In this document: piece by piece, positions 26,888-36,433 of the stretch
Numbering within the stretch: the first letter of the stretch is position 1
How the letters are laid out: the number at the start of each line of letters is the position of its first letter
Assembly: GCF_030954495.1 (NCBI RefSeq)
Contig: NZ_JAVHUW010000082.1
Span: forward strand, 109,108 to 173,107
Direction of reading: 5' to 3'
Source: Candidatus Desulfosporosinus nitrosoreducens
GTDB lineage: Bacteria > Bacillota > Desulfitobacteriia > Desulfitobacteriales > Desulfitobacteriaceae
Length of the DNA: 64,000 bases
Made by a program: the position numbers and the translations under genes
Notes under the pieces: model-generated
What the model saw: only the letters and a program-made list of their open reading frames with translations
The model's database searches: none
What the model was told of the DNA's origin: nothing

Positions 26888-27208
26888 ATGGATTATGAAG
26901 AAATCATTATGCAGATCATCGTAAATAGCGGGAACGCCAGAAGCCATGCCATGAACGCTATCGGCTTAGCCAAGTCGAAGAATATGCAAGAGGCAGAGAA
27001 TGAATTGGCGAAGGCCGTTGATGATTTGAATCTGGCGCATGAAACGCAAACGAGGTTGATTCAGGATGAGGCGGCAGGGAGAAGCAAGCAAGTTACGCTT
27101 CTGATGGTTCATGCCCAGGATCATCTCATGAACGCCATCACAGTGAAAGATCTGGCTCAGGAATTTATCGACCTGTACGAAAAGCTTTTCACAATGAAAA
27201 TGGGATAA
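26888..27208 (+). CDS. PTS lactose/cellobiose-type EIIA
   Basis: 106 aa from ATG 26888 behind AAGGGGA; the frame is open upstream but runs through the sigma-54 promoter, so the shorter start is right. LLMVH75AQDHLMNAI is the family active-site motif; HETQTRLIQDEA before it is also typical. Accepts phosphate from HPr and passes it to the EIIB encoded next. First gene of the operon. Confidence 0.9.
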   Translation: MDYEEIIMQIIVNSGNARSHAMNAIGLAKSKNMQEAENELAKAVDDLNLAHETQTRLIQDEAAGRSKQVTLLMVHAQDHLMNAITVKDLAQEFIDLYEKLFTMKMG

Positions 27209-27222
27209 AAAGGAGAATAGCC

Positions 27223-27522
27223 ATGAAAAAAATCACCTTGGTCTGTGCCGGAGGTATGTCGACCAGTTTAATGGTTAACAAAATGAAAGCTGCAGCCGCC
27301 AAACTGGAAGAGGACGTTGAAATTCGGGCTACAGCGGAAAGCAAGTTCAAAGACTACGAAAATGATACGGATATTCTGCTTCTCGGTCCTCAAGTGGGAT
27401 TTATGCTCAAGAAGCTAAAAGATACCTATGAACCCAAAGGAATCGTTGTCGATGTTATTGACAGTGTCGATTACGGCCTGATGAACGGAGAAAAAGTTTT
27501 GCAAAAGGTATTGACTCTGTGA
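27223..27522 (+). CDS. PTS lactose/cellobiose-type EIIB
   Basis: 99 aa, AAGGAG before the ATG. Phosphocysteine C8 in ITLVCAGGMSTSLMV, then the expected LLLGPQVGFML pattern. Lies 14 nt after EIIA. The matching EIIC is displaced to 32919, after three enzyme/transport genes. Confidence 0.9.
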   Translation: MKKITLVCAGGMSTSLMVNKMKAAAAKLEEDVEIRATAESKFKDYENDTDILLLGPQVGFMLKKLKDTYEPKGIVVDVIDSVDYGLMNGEKVLQKVLTL

Positions 27523-27626
27523 TAAAAGATTGAGGCTTAATTTTAGGGTAAACCATCATGACAGTTGCGGATTCCAGAGAGGAACTTAAGTCCTCAGGCA
27601 AAAAATCCTAAGAAAGGAAGGAGAGA

Positions 27627-27710
27627 ATGGTCTACAACCTGGTTTGGAAAAGGATCAATTATAAAGGGATTGCTCAAAAATCATGGACCATAAGTTCAAG
27701 GTCCCCCTAG
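27627..27710 (+). CDS. Possible short ORF or leader peptide (27 aa)
   Basis: ATG is preceded by a very strong AAGGAAGGAG. The product MVYNLVWKRINYKGIAQKSW.. resembles no known protein. It may be a leader or the relic of a gene between EIIB and the first sulfatase-like gene. Confidence 0.3.
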   Translation: MVYNLVWKRINYKGIAQKSWTISSRSP

Positions 27711-27764
27711 AAATCAGGCCCTGAGCTTCCAGAGAATCTTTAACAAACATACGAGGTGGAAAAA

Positions 27765-29312
27765 ATGAATGTAGTCTTTGTTGTTTCTGATACGTTCCGT
27801 CGTGATAACCTTGCGTGCTATGGCCCCTCACAAGTTAAAACTCCAAATCTTGATAAGTTAGCTGACAAATCCTATGTTTTTGACAATGCTTATTTGGGCT
27901 CTTTTCCCACATTGCCTAACCGGCTGGACATCATGAGCGGACGATTCAGCTGTGTTGATCACCAATGGTGCGCTCTACCTAAAGATACGATTACCCTGCA
28001 GCAAATCCTCAGCGCTTCGGGTGTCGTGACACAAATGATCTCTGATAATGCTCACTTAGTTGAGGACGGGTACAACTATGAGCGCGGTTTTGACGGTTGG
28101 GAATGGATTCGCGGTCAGGAATCGGATCATTGGAAGGTCACGCCGCGTGATATTGAATTGCCTGCGCACCCGGATAAATTAAACAGAGCTAATTTTACCG
28201 TAAAAAACTATTTGCGCAACACATCCTGGTGGAAGTCTGAGGAAGACCGTTTTGTCGCACGGACGGTTACGGAAGCATGTAATTGGCTGGAAAACGAAGG
28301 TCAGGATCTGGAAAAGTTTTTCTTGTATGTTGATATCTTTGATCCTCACGAACCGTGGGACGCCCCGGAGGAATACCTCAAAATGTATGAATCAGACTAT
28401 TCCGGCGATAATGTCTTTTACCCCTATAGCGATGTGTGGCAGGAATTTCTCAGTGAAGACGAGCTAAAGCATATACAAGCGCTCTATAAGGCCTCAGTGA
28501 CAATGGTTGATCATTGGGTTGGGGTATTAAGAGCTAAGATAGAGAAATTGGGCTTGGAAGAAGATACTGTCTTTATCTTCACCAGTGACCATGGCTTCCT
28601 CTTCGGTGAACATGGATTTTTAGGGAAAACGTATAATCCTCACCCGGATAAAGGCCACTACGAAGCATTCCGGATGCTTAGTGAAATCCGGCGGATTCCT
28701 TTGCTGATTCATATGCCCGGTCAAAAAACGGGTCAGCATCTTGAAGCACTGGTTCAATCCCCCGATTTAATGCCGACCATCCTGGAACTGAGTGGTCTTG
28801 TGGTTACAGAGTCCTTCAGCGGTAAGTCGAATATCCAGGCACTGCAATGTGGTGTTTTCTATACGAATGATTGGAAGTTCAACCCGGAAGCGATCCACGG
28901 GAAATCATTAATGCCGCTCATACGGGGGGAAGCTCAATCAGTTCGCGAGATCGCCGTTTGTTCAAATACACTCATTCATCACACACCCGTGGTGGCAAAG
29001 TGCTCAATTATTACAGAGGATGGCTGGTGCCTCCACTATGCAGGCTATTATCCGGAAGAATTAAAAGACAGCGTTATCCTTAATCGGAGATTGATTGCCC
29101 CTAAGGCCAAAAAAATACCCATTGAGCCCGCACTCTTTTATCTTCCCGACGATCCTAATGAGGAACATGATCTGATTCAAAGTAATAAGGAACTGGCTGA
29201 GGAAATACACCGACGCTATGTTCAGTGGCTTGAAGAAATAGGTACTCCTGAAGAGCATCTTGCCGGAAGACGTAAATTTATGATCAGAAGGGGGGACCGG
29301 GAACTGAGTTAG
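27765..29312 (+). CDS. Sulfatase-superfamily (PF00884-type) hydrolase, paralog 1, Thr nucleophile
   Basis: ATG 27765 follows GAGGTGG. Alkaline-phosphatase-fold hydrolase: metal-binding D9 in VSDTFRRDN, nucleophile region FDNAYLGSFPT49-L-P51-N-R53, then FTSDHGFLFGEHG. In sulfatases the position of T49 is Cys or Ser (C/S-x-P-x-R) and is turned into formylglycine; Thr cannot be. No signal peptide, so cytoplasmic. It may cleave a phosphate, phosphonate or sulfate ester of the imported sugar. Paralog of the gene at 31064 (53 of the first 60 residues identical). Confidence 0.85.
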   Translation: MNVVFVVSDTFRRDNLACYGPSQVKTPNLDKLADKSYVFDNAYLGSFPTLPNRLDIMSGRFSCVDHQWCALPKDTITLQQILSASGVVTQMISDNAHLVEDGYNYERGFDGWEWIRGQESDHWKVTPRDIELPAHPDKLNRANFTVKNYLRNTSWWKSEEDRFVARTVTEACNWLENEGQDLEKFFLYVDIFDPHEPWDAPEEYLKMYESDYSGDNVFYPYSDVWQEFLSEDELKHIQALYKASVTMVDHWVGVLRAKIEKLGLEEDTVFIFTSDHGFLFGEHGFLGKTYNPHPDKGHYEAFRMLSEIRRIPLLIHMPGQKTGQHLEALVQSPDLMPTILELSGLVVTESFSGKSNIQALQCGVFYTNDWKFNPEAIHGKSLMPLIRGEAQSVREIAVCSNTLIHHTPVVAKCSIITEDGWCLHYAGYYPEELKDSVILNRRLIAPKAKKIPIEPALFYLPDDPNEEHDLIQSNKELAEEIHRRYVQWLEEIGTPEEHLAGRRKFMIRRGDRELS

Positions 29313-29355
29313 CTTCTAAGAGGGAAGCACTGCATAATTGCCTGAGATAAATAAA

Positions 29356-29414
29356 TCCTCCTTTGCTTTAAGCTGAGAATTGGTTTTGCCGGTCAAATCT
29401 CAAGCAAAGGAGGA
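29356..29414 (+). promoter_or_regulatory. Intercistronic stem-loop
   Basis: TCCTCCTTTGCTT / AAGCAAAGGAGGA, 13-bp perfect arms around a ~33-nt loop. No T tract follows, so more likely an mRNA-processing or stability element inside the operon than a terminator. The 300-bp gap holds no gene. Confidence 0.5.
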
Positions 29415-29612
29415 GGGCCCCCTTGGAGACGGTTTGTCCGACACCCAGGGGATTGTAGATATTATATCATAATCTCCCGGGTTATTAGCGTTAAATCTTC
29501 CAAGGGAAGACTGATTCTCCGGCATTCGTTCGCTTCCTCCGGATGCAAGGAGAAACCTGAAGATATTGGTAGGAATCTTGTGATTTAGTCCAATTAGAAA
29601 GGAGAATTGCTA

Positions 29613-30929
29613 ATGAGCTCCAATGTCCTTGACACCTTAGACGGTAACAGGATTACTAAAAGGATTGGCTTTATTGCCTTCGTTGCAGCGATGGGGGCCT
29701 TTTTAGACGGATATGACAACATGGTTATAGGGGCGGCACTTCTGATAATTCAACCAGCCTGGAAGTTAAATGCCGCACAGGTAGGTTTATTAGGATCTAT
29801 AGCCTTTCTTGGCATGGCGGTAGGAGGATTTGTTTTCGGTCGCCTGACCGATAAATTTGGCCGTAAAACCTCGTTTGTACTGGATCTCTTGTTATTTGTT
29901 ATCGGGGGACTTGTAAGTGCTTTTGCCACTAATATCACTATATTTACTGTGGGTCGTCTGATCATTGGGGTGGCCATAGGAGCTGATGTGCCTATCAGCA
30001 CCTCACTGATAGCCGAAATCAGTCCCAAAAATAAGCGAGGCTTCCTGACGGGACTCATGCAGCCTTTATGGTTTTTCGGAGCCTTTTGTTCCACGATGAT
30101 CGCTGTTGTATTTCTTTCAAGCGGGAACAACAATGCCTGGCGCTGGGCTATCGGACTTGGCGTTGTCATTGCAGTAATTGTTATGGGACTCCGGACCCGG
30201 ATCCCTGAGAGTCCGCGCTGGTTAATGGCTCAGGGCAAGAAGGTCAACACGGAAGAAATCGGTATTAAAAGTAATGAAACTATGCAAACATCTGATACTC
30301 AGAATTCAAGTTTGAAGGTTTTATTTAGTAAACGTTATGCCGTTTCATTATCGGTCGTGCTGCTGTTTTGGTTCTTAGCACTTTACAGAGGCGGTACTTT
30401 TAATTCCTATGTTCCGCTTTTGTTGCAAATGTTTGGCTTCAAGGCAAAACTGGCTGCCTTAGAAGTCAACGCGGTAATGTATTTGGTCTATTCCATCGTA
30501 TCACTATTCACGGCTATCTATTTGGACCGCATGGGAAGAAGATCAGTCATTCTCATCGGTTGGGCATTTAATGTCGTCCTGACCTTTTCTCTTGCTTTTG
30601 TTTCACAGAGTCAACCGATTGTTTTTGTCGCTTTACTTATGGGCTCAACAATCTTTAATCAGATTGTTACGACAGCGCTGTATCCATGGTCTGTAGAATT
30701 TTTCCCCACGATGCTGAGAGCTACGGCCCAGGGAATGGCAACAGGGGTAAGCAGGTTAGGAGCTTTGCTCGCCTCATTTGCCTTTCCGCTCATGCAGGTT
30801 TCCTTTGGCTGGACAGGTACGGTTGAGGTAGTTTCGATTATCATGTTCGCCGGACTCATAGCGGGTATTATCCTTCGGCCGGCAGACACAAGCAACCGGT
30901 CGCTTGAAGATATCAGCATGAGTAACTAG
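29613..30929 (+). CDS. MFS transporter (sugar/organic-acid porter type)
   Basis: ATG 29613 lies 8 nt after AAAGGAG. About 438 aa, 12 helices, with DGYDNMVIGAALLI, the MFS loop GRLTDKFGRKT after helix 2, and PESPRWL after helix 6 as in sugar-porter/AAHS members. Lies between the two sulfatase-like genes. A second uptake or export route beside the PTS, perhaps for the free acid or by-product (inference). Confidence 0.88.
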   Translation: MSSNVLDTLDGNRITKRIGFIAFVAAMGAFLDGYDNMVIGAALLIIQPAWKLNAAQVGLLGSIAFLGMAVGGFVFGRLTDKFGRKTSFVLDLLLFVIGGLVSAFATNITIFTVGRLIIGVAIGADVPISTSLIAEISPKNKRGFLTGLMQPLWFFGAFCSTMIAVVFLSSGNNNAWRWAIGLGVVIAVIVMGLRTRIPESPRWLMAQGKKVNTEEIGIKSNETMQTSDTQNSSLKVLFSKRYAVSLSVVLLFWFLALYRGGTFNSYVPLLLQMFGFKAKLAALEVNAVMYLVYSIVSLFTAIYLDRMGRRSVILIGWAFNVVLTFSLAFVSQSQPIVFVALLMGSTIFNQIVTTALYPWSVEFFPTMLRATAQGMATGVSRLGALLASFAFPLMQVSFGWTGTVEVVSIIMFAGLIAGIILRPADTSNRSLEDISMSN

Positions 30930-31063
30930 TTGTATTATCTGTGGTTCGGTGATTGGCTATAAAGCTTATTCTAAGAAATTGATAACTATTGCAAGCAAGT
31001 TGTATTTGCCGGAGAGAGTATGTGTACCTTTTGGCAATATAATCCTACAGCGAGGTGGAAAAA

Positions 31064-32602
31064 ATGAATGTAATCTTGGTTATTTCAGATACTTTTCGTC
31101 GGGACAACCTTTCCTGTTATGGACCGACTCAAGTCAAAACCCCCAACCTGGATAAGTTGGCTGAAAAATCCTATGTCTTTGACAATGCTTTTTTAGGTTC
31201 TTTTCCCACACTGCCTAACCGTTTGGATATCATGAGCGGACGTTTCAGCTTTATCAACTCCGAGTGGGGTGCTCTTCCCAAGGATACGGTTACCCTGCAG
31301 CAAATTCTCAGCGCTTCAGGGATAGTAACTCAAATGATTGCCGACAACCCGCACTTAATCGAAAATGGGTATAATTATGAGCGGGGATTTGATGGCTGGG
31401 AATGGATTCGAGGGCATGAATCGGATCACTGGAAGGTGACGCCGCGTGATATCGATTTGCCTGCCAATCCGGACAAATTAAGCAAGGCTCATATTACCGT
31501 AGAAAACTATTTGCGCAACACATCCTGGTGGAAGTCTGATGAAGATCATTTTGCTGCCCGGTCGGTTAAAAAAGCCTGCCAATGGCTGGAAAATGAAGGG
31601 CAGGAACTGGAAAAGTTTTTCTTGTATATTGATCTCTTTGATCCTCATGAACCCTGGGACCCATCAGAAGAATACGTTAAAATGTATGAGGATGAGTATC
31701 ACGGAGAAGAGGTTATTTATCCCTATAGTGATTATTGGAAAGAGTTTCTTTCTGAGGACGAACTTAAGCATATTCAGACTCTGTACAGGGCTAAAGTTAG
31801 CATGGTCGACCGCTGGATTGGTGTGTTGCGGGATAAGATCGAAAAATTAGGTTTGGAAGAAGATACTGTCTTCATTTTTACAAGTGATCATGGGCATCTC
31901 TTCGGCGAACATGAACGTATCGGCAAGGCCTTCAATCCTCCTAAAGGCTACTATGAAGCGTTTCGCATGTATCATGAAATACGCAGTCTTCCTTTGCTTG
32001 TTCACCTCCCGGGGCAGAAAAAAAGCGAGCATCTTGAAGCACTGGTCCAATCCCCTGATTTAATGCCGACAATTCTGGAAATGACGGGTTTAGTAGCCTC
32101 GGAAACCATGAGTGGTAAAACCAATGTGCAAGCACTGCAGTGTGGTATCTTCTATACGAACGATTGGCATTTTAACCCGGAAGAGATCCATGGCAAGTCC
32201 ATCATGCCGCTCCTGCGCGGAGAAACAAAACAATTGCGCGCTATTGCGGTCAGTTCCAACACGCTGATTCACCACACACCCGTTGTGGCGAAGTGTGCGG
32301 TCGTGACGGAGGATGGCTGGTGTTTGCACTATTCCGGAGATTATACGGATGAAGTACAGCAGGGGATCAAGGTTAACAGAAAACTGATTGAACTTAATCC
32401 CAAAAAAGAACGGGTAGAGCCGGCCTTGTTTTATTTGCCTGCTGACCCTAATGAGGAGCATAACCTGATCCAGGGCAACGAAAAACGGGCGCTGGCAATA
32501 CACCAGCGCTATGTTCAGTGGCTTGAAGAAATAGGTACTCCCGAAGAACATCTTGCCGGCAGGCGGAAATTTGCAATAAGCGAAGATGCTAACGAATCTT
32601 AA
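31064..32602 (+). CDS. Sulfatase-superfamily hydrolase, paralog 2, Thr nucleophile
   Basis: 512 aa from ATG 31064 after GAGGTGG. Same layout as paralog 1: D9 in ISDTFRRDN, T49-L-P-N-R53, FTSDHGHLFGEH, and the shared C-terminal block YVQWLEEIGTPEEHLAGRRKF. It lacks the Cys/Ser of classical sulfatases too. Retention of two close copies around a transporter suggests two related ester substrates or dosage. Cytoplasmic. Confidence 0.85.
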   Translation: MNVILVISDTFRRDNLSCYGPTQVKTPNLDKLAEKSYVFDNAFLGSFPTLPNRLDIMSGRFSFINSEWGALPKDTVTLQQILSASGIVTQMIADNPHLIENGYNYERGFDGWEWIRGHESDHWKVTPRDIDLPANPDKLSKAHITVENYLRNTSWWKSDEDHFAARSVKKACQWLENEGQELEKFFLYIDLFDPHEPWDPSEEYVKMYEDEYHGEEVIYPYSDYWKEFLSEDELKHIQTLYRAKVSMVDRWIGVLRDKIEKLGLEEDTVFIFTSDHGHLFGEHERIGKAFNPPKGYYEAFRMYHEIRSLPLLVHLPGQKKSEHLEALVQSPDLMPTILEMTGLVASETMSGKTNVQALQCGIFYTNDWHFNPEEIHGKSIMPLLRGETKQLRAIAVSSNTLIHHTPVVAKCAVVTEDGWCLHYSGDYTDEVQQGIKVNRKLIELNPKKERVEPALFYLPADPNEEHNLIQGNEKRALAIHQRYVQWLEEIGTPEEHLAGRRKFAISEDANES

Positions 32603-32749
32603 GGATATCCGATAAATTTAACGCTCCCCGGCCTTGGTTATAAAGTATATTCTTTTTGATGAAATAGCATCCTGCGGACACTTGCGGGCAAAAAACGCTG
32701 ACTTCCCCGCCTGTTGAGGGTAAACGTTCATCAGGATGGATACTGCCGT

Positions 32750-32787
32750 CCAAAAAAGCAGGGAGAATTCGCCCCCTGCTTTTTTGG
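32750..32787. terminator. Strong hairpin inside the operon (between sulfatase 2 and EIIC)
   Basis: CCAAAAAAGCAGGG / CCCTGCTTTTTTGG with an A tract before and a T tract within, so active in both directions. No clear promoter was found between it and EIIC, so partial read-through is likely. The 315-bp gap holds no gene. Confidence 0.75.
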
Positions 32788-32918
32788 CCCAAAAGCGAAG
32801 GTTCTTGGAAAAGGCTAAATGGGACAATGTCAAGATGCTGCGTTTGGATTATACCAATTTAAGCACGAGGAAATTCCCCTGAAACCGGATAACCGGATCA
32901 ATTGTTGGAGGAGAACAG

Positions 32919-34193
32919 ATGTCTGAAGCTTATAATTTTCTTCTAAAAGTACAAGATCTGCTGCAATCAAAGGCAGCGCCTCTAGCCGGTAAAATTAATG
33001 CTGAAAGACATATTTCTGCGCTAAAAGATACTATCTTGTCTATTGAACCATTGATGCTGCTGGGAGGATTTGCTCTGGTTTTAGCCCGAAGGCCGGTTGC
33101 GGCAAATTGGTCGCAGACGCTTATGATTCTCTATCATTTGACAATAGGGCTATTGAGTCTCTTTACAGTCATTGTCCTGGCCTACCAGCTGTGCAAGAGC
33201 TATAATCTGGATCCTGTGCTGGGAAGCAGTTCTGCTTTGCTGACGTTTCTTAGTTTAGCTGTTCCAACTGTAGCTCCCGGGCAAACGAACCCGAATGGTT
33301 TATTCCTGGCGGCAGAATTTTTGGGGGTTAAAGGCTTTTTTTCAGCAATTATTCTCGGGCTTTTGACTGTGGAAGTTGTCCGGCTTTTAGATATCAAGGG
33401 CGTTAAGGTTAGAATGCCTGAAAGTGTGCCTCCGGTCGTTGCTGTTCCGTTAAATGCCTTCATTCCGGTAATTATCAATGTTGTTCTTTTTATGAGTTTA
33501 AATAGCATCATGATGCGTTTTTGGGGAGTAGATATTCCCCAGGCCGTTCTGAACTTAATGACTCCTCTTACAAATACCATGGACAGCATGGGGATAGTTA
33601 TCTTGGCAGCACTTCTCATCAACATTTTATGGTTTTTCGGCATTCATGGCGGGTCCGTTGTGCAAAGTCTGCTTATCCCCTTCCTTACCTTCAATTTCGC
33701 TGCCAATGCCCAGGCAGTGGAATTGGGAAAGCCCCTGCCTCATATTTTTTCAGGAAATTTCTTCTATACCTTCGTCAATATCGGAGGATCGGGAGCTGCT
33801 CTGAGTTTAGCTCTGGCTATGCTTATCGTGGCGCGGTCAGAGCAACTGAAAGGGATATCCAGAAACGGGTTTCTTTCGGTAATTTTCGGAATCAGTGAAA
33901 CCTTTGTTTTTGGTACTCCAATTATTATGAATCCAACTCTCTTCATTCCCTTTGTAGTTCTGCCGATGTTAAATGCTGTTCTTGCTTATTTAGCGGTTGC
34001 CTTTCATCTCGTAGGCGGGGTTTATCTTTATCTGCCGGTCAATACACCGGGTCTGATTGCGGCTTTTCTCAGCACCATGGATTGGCAAGCCGTGCTCTTG
34101 TGGATGATTATCTTAGGAATTGACATTATCGTATATATTCCCTTTATCAAGAGCTATGACAGGAAGTTATTAACTAAGGAAATTGAGAACTGA
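32919..34193 (+). CDS. PTS lactose/cellobiose-type EIIC permease
   Basis: 424 aa membrane protein; the N-terminus (KVQDLLQSKAAPLAGKI..ERHISALKDT) is typical of the family, as is the loop FFGIHGGSVVQSLLIP around residue 240 and IFGISETFVFGTPIIMNP. Takes up the substrate together with EIIA (26888) and EIIB (27223). Substrate class: beta-disaccharides, N,N'-diacetylchitobiose, or related sugars. Confidence 0.92.
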   Translation: MSEAYNFLLKVQDLLQSKAAPLAGKINAERHISALKDTILSIEPLMLLGGFALVLARRPVAANWSQTLMILYHLTIGLLSLFTVIVLAYQLCKSYNLDPVLGSSSALLTFLSLAVPTVAPGQTNPNGLFLAAEFLGVKGFFSAIILGLLTVEVVRLLDIKGVKVRMPESVPPVVAVPLNAFIPVIINVVLFMSLNSIMMRFWGVDIPQAVLNLMTPLTNTMDSMGIVILAALLINILWFFGIHGGSVVQSLLIPFLTFNFAANAQAVELGKPLPHIFSGNFFYTFVNIGGSGAALSLALAMLIVARSEQLKGISRNGFLSVIFGISETFVFGTPIIMNPTLFIPFVVLPMLNAVLAYLAVAFHLVGGVYLYLPVNTPGLIAAFLSTMDWQAVLLWMIILGIDIIVYIPFIKSYDRKLLTKEIEN

Positions 34194-34232
34194 ACGTACC
34201 CTATTTGTTAAATCAATGAAAGGATGTAAGAA

Positions 34233-34490
34233 ATGCTGGAAAAAAGTTTTATTAACAAACATGCCTCAGGGCTGCATGCGCGGCCCGCTGCTCTGTTGGT
34301 GCAAAAAGCAAATTCTTTCCCTTGTGAAATCAGCTTGACAAGAGGGGATAAAAGAGTCAGCGCCAGAAGCCTCCTGAGTATTATTAGCTTGGGAATCGGA
34401 GCAAATGAAAGCGTTACGGTCATTGCGGCGGGCGAAAAAGAAGCTGAAGCGATCCAGGCGATAGGAGAGTTACTGGAAGCGGGGGAATAA
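34233..34490 (+). CDS. HPr-family phosphocarrier
   Basis: 85 aa, ribosome site GAAAGGATG. Phosphoryl H15 in HASGLHARPA and a Ser at 46 (ARS46LLSI), the position phosphorylated by HPr kinase. Encoded with its own EI and EII genes, which suggests a dedicated chain beside any general PTS. Confidence 0.92.
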   Translation: MLEKSFINKHASGLHARPAALLVQKANSFPCEISLTRGDKRVSARSLLSIISLGIGANESVTVIAAGEKEAEAIQAIGELLEAGE

Positions 34491-34507
34491 GGCAAAGGAG
34501 GAGGCCA

Positions 34508-36250
34508 ATGGAATACCAAGGAATAGCCGCGGCCTCAGGTTACGTGCTGGGGCCGGCTTACGTATTGGAGGATCAACAGTTACAGATAACAAGGCAAACT
34601 ATTCCGTCGGACTCTATCGAGATAGAAGTGCAGCGCTTAGAAGACAGTGTAAGCCGGGCTATTCGGGAAATTGCCGGGATCAAGGAGGCCGCCCGTCAAA
34701 GACTTGGCGAAGATGAGGCTGAAATTTTCACAGCACAAATCCTTGTCTTAGAGGACCCGGAGTACCTCGGCGCCATTAAAGAAAAAATCAGGTCGGAAAA
34801 AATGAACGCTGAAGCAGCGGTGCAAGAAATAACGGAGCAATTTTTGACTCTTTTCGCTGACTTGGATCATGAATATATCCGTGAACGAGCGGCAGATTTA
34901 AGGGATGTAAGTCATCGGCTGCTGCGCGGGTTGATGGGAATTCAGTCGCTTTCCTTGTCAGCTATGACGGAAAGAGTTATTGTAGTCGCCCATGATTTGA
35001 CGCCCTCGGATACAGCTCGGCTGGACCGGAGCAAGGTTGCCGGTTTTGTTGCGGATATTGGAGGGAGGACTTCCCATTCCGCCATTATGGCTCGTACCCT
35101 GGGACTCCCGGCGGTTGTCGGTCTGCAAACTATTGCGGCTCAAGTGAAAAACGGGGATTTTCTTATTGTCGACGGTAATGCTGGAAAAGTATTTGTGAAT
35201 CCCTCGGAAAATATGATTCAAACCTACCGGAACAAGCAAAATGAACTGACGGGAATTAACGAAGAGCTCAATCAGTTAATTGATAAGCCCACTCTAACCC
35301 GGGACGGAGTGCAAGTAGAGCTGGCGGCCAATATCGGGAACCCTGAAGACGCCAAGAGAGCGCTGGCGACAGGCGCTGAGGGGATCGGTTTATACCGTAC
35401 AGAGTTCTTGTATATGGGGCGTAAGGACCTGCCTACAGAACAGGAACAATTTAGCGCCTATCAAAGGGTTGCCTTAATGTTCGGCCAGAAGCGGCCGGTT
35501 GTCATTCGTTCCCTGGATATCGGCGGTGACAAAGAATTACCCTACTTAAATATACCTAAGGAAATGAATCCCTTCCTCGGCTATCGGGCAATCCGGTTTT
35601 GCCTTGACCGCACCGACATTTTTAAAACTCAGTTGCGGGCTATTCTGCGGGCCAGTGCCTATGGAAATATTAAACTGATGTTCCCCATGATTGCTACTCT
35701 CCAGGAACTTCGTGCAGCCTATGAAGTTCTTGAAGCGGTTAAGCAAGATCTTAGTAAAGAAAATATCCCTTTCAATGCGGCCATGGAAGTTGGCATCATG
35801 GTGGAGATCCCGGCTGTTGCTGTTCTAGCCGAGCAATTTGCCCAGGAAGTGGATTTTTTCAGTATTGGCACGAATGACCTGGTGCAGTATACCCTGGCCG
35901 CCGACCGCTTGAATGAAAAAGTTTCCTACTTGTATCAGCCTTATAATCCCGCTGTGCTGCGCTTGATCCAGGGTGTTATTTCAGCGGCTCATCAAAAAGG
36001 CAAATGGGTTGGAATGTGCGGGGAGATGGCCGGAGATTTAACGGCGATACCCATTTTACTCGGTTTGGGGTTGGATGAATTCAGTATGAGCGCCGGTTCG
36101 CTTTTACCTGCGCGGGCTTTACTTAGCCAATTGACCCGGTCGGAGGCACGGCGAATGGCAGAAACAGTCCTAGCCTTAAACAGTGCTGAAGAAATCAAAG
36201 GCTTTGTGGAAAAGGAGATTCCCTTTATTACAAAAATCCGGAATAACTAA
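34508..36250 (+). CDS. ptsI: PTS enzyme I (PEP-protein phosphotransferase)
   Basis: 580 aa, full length. Phospho-His H190 in GGRTSHSAIMARTLGLPAVVG, the PEP-binding R/E residues in GIGLYRTEFLYM and SIGTNDLVQYT, and the catalytic Cys in GMCGEMAGD. Starts 17 nt after HPr behind AAGGAGGAGG. Energises the operon's own HPr. Confidence 0.95.
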   Translation: MEYQGIAAASGYVLGPAYVLEDQQLQITRQTIPSDSIEIEVQRLEDSVSRAIREIAGIKEAARQRLGEDEAEIFTAQILVLEDPEYLGAIKEKIRSEKMNAEAAVQEITEQFLTLFADLDHEYIRERAADLRDVSHRLLRGLMGIQSLSLSAMTERVIVVAHDLTPSDTARLDRSKVAGFVADIGGRTSHSAIMARTLGLPAVVGLQTIAAQVKNGDFLIVDGNAGKVFVNPSENMIQTYRNKQNELTGINEELNQLIDKPTLTRDGVQVELAANIGNPEDAKRALATGAEGIGLYRTEFLYMGRKDLPTEQEQFSAYQRVALMFGQKRPVVIRSLDIGGDKELPYLNIPKEMNPFLGYRAIRFCLDRTDIFKTQLRAILRASAYGNIKLMFPMIATLQELRAAYEVLEAVKQDLSKENIPFNAAMEVGIMVEIPAVAVLAEQFAQEVDFFSIGTNDLVQYTLAADRLNEKVSYLYQPYNPAVLRLIQGVISAAHQKGKWVGMCGEMAGDLTAIPILLGLGLDEFSMSAGSLLPARALLSQLTRSEARRMAETVLALNSAEEIKGFVEKEIPFITKIRNN

Positions 36251-36310
36251 ACGAATAATCTTCAATCGCTGCGTATAGTCCGAAAAGGGAAAGAGAAAGG
36301 AGGGACAGAT

Positions 36311-36433
36311 TTGCAGAAAATAGCTGTTTTAACCAGCGGCGGAGATGCCCCCGGAATGAATGCGGCCATCAGAGTTGTAAGAAGAGGATTTGCCAAAAGG
36401 AGAGTAGCTCATGCCGGATACGATTTCTTTTGA
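36311..36433 (+). pseudogene. Truncated 5' end of pfkA (6-phosphofructokinase)
   Basis: TTG 36311 behind AAAGGAGGGACAG encodes LQKIAVLTSGGDAPGMNAAI, the diagnostic PfkA N-terminus, then departs after ~28 residues and ends at TGA 36431. The ribosome site and start of pgi lie within it. A deletion seems to have fused the pfkA start to the pgi translation signal. Confidence 0.85.
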
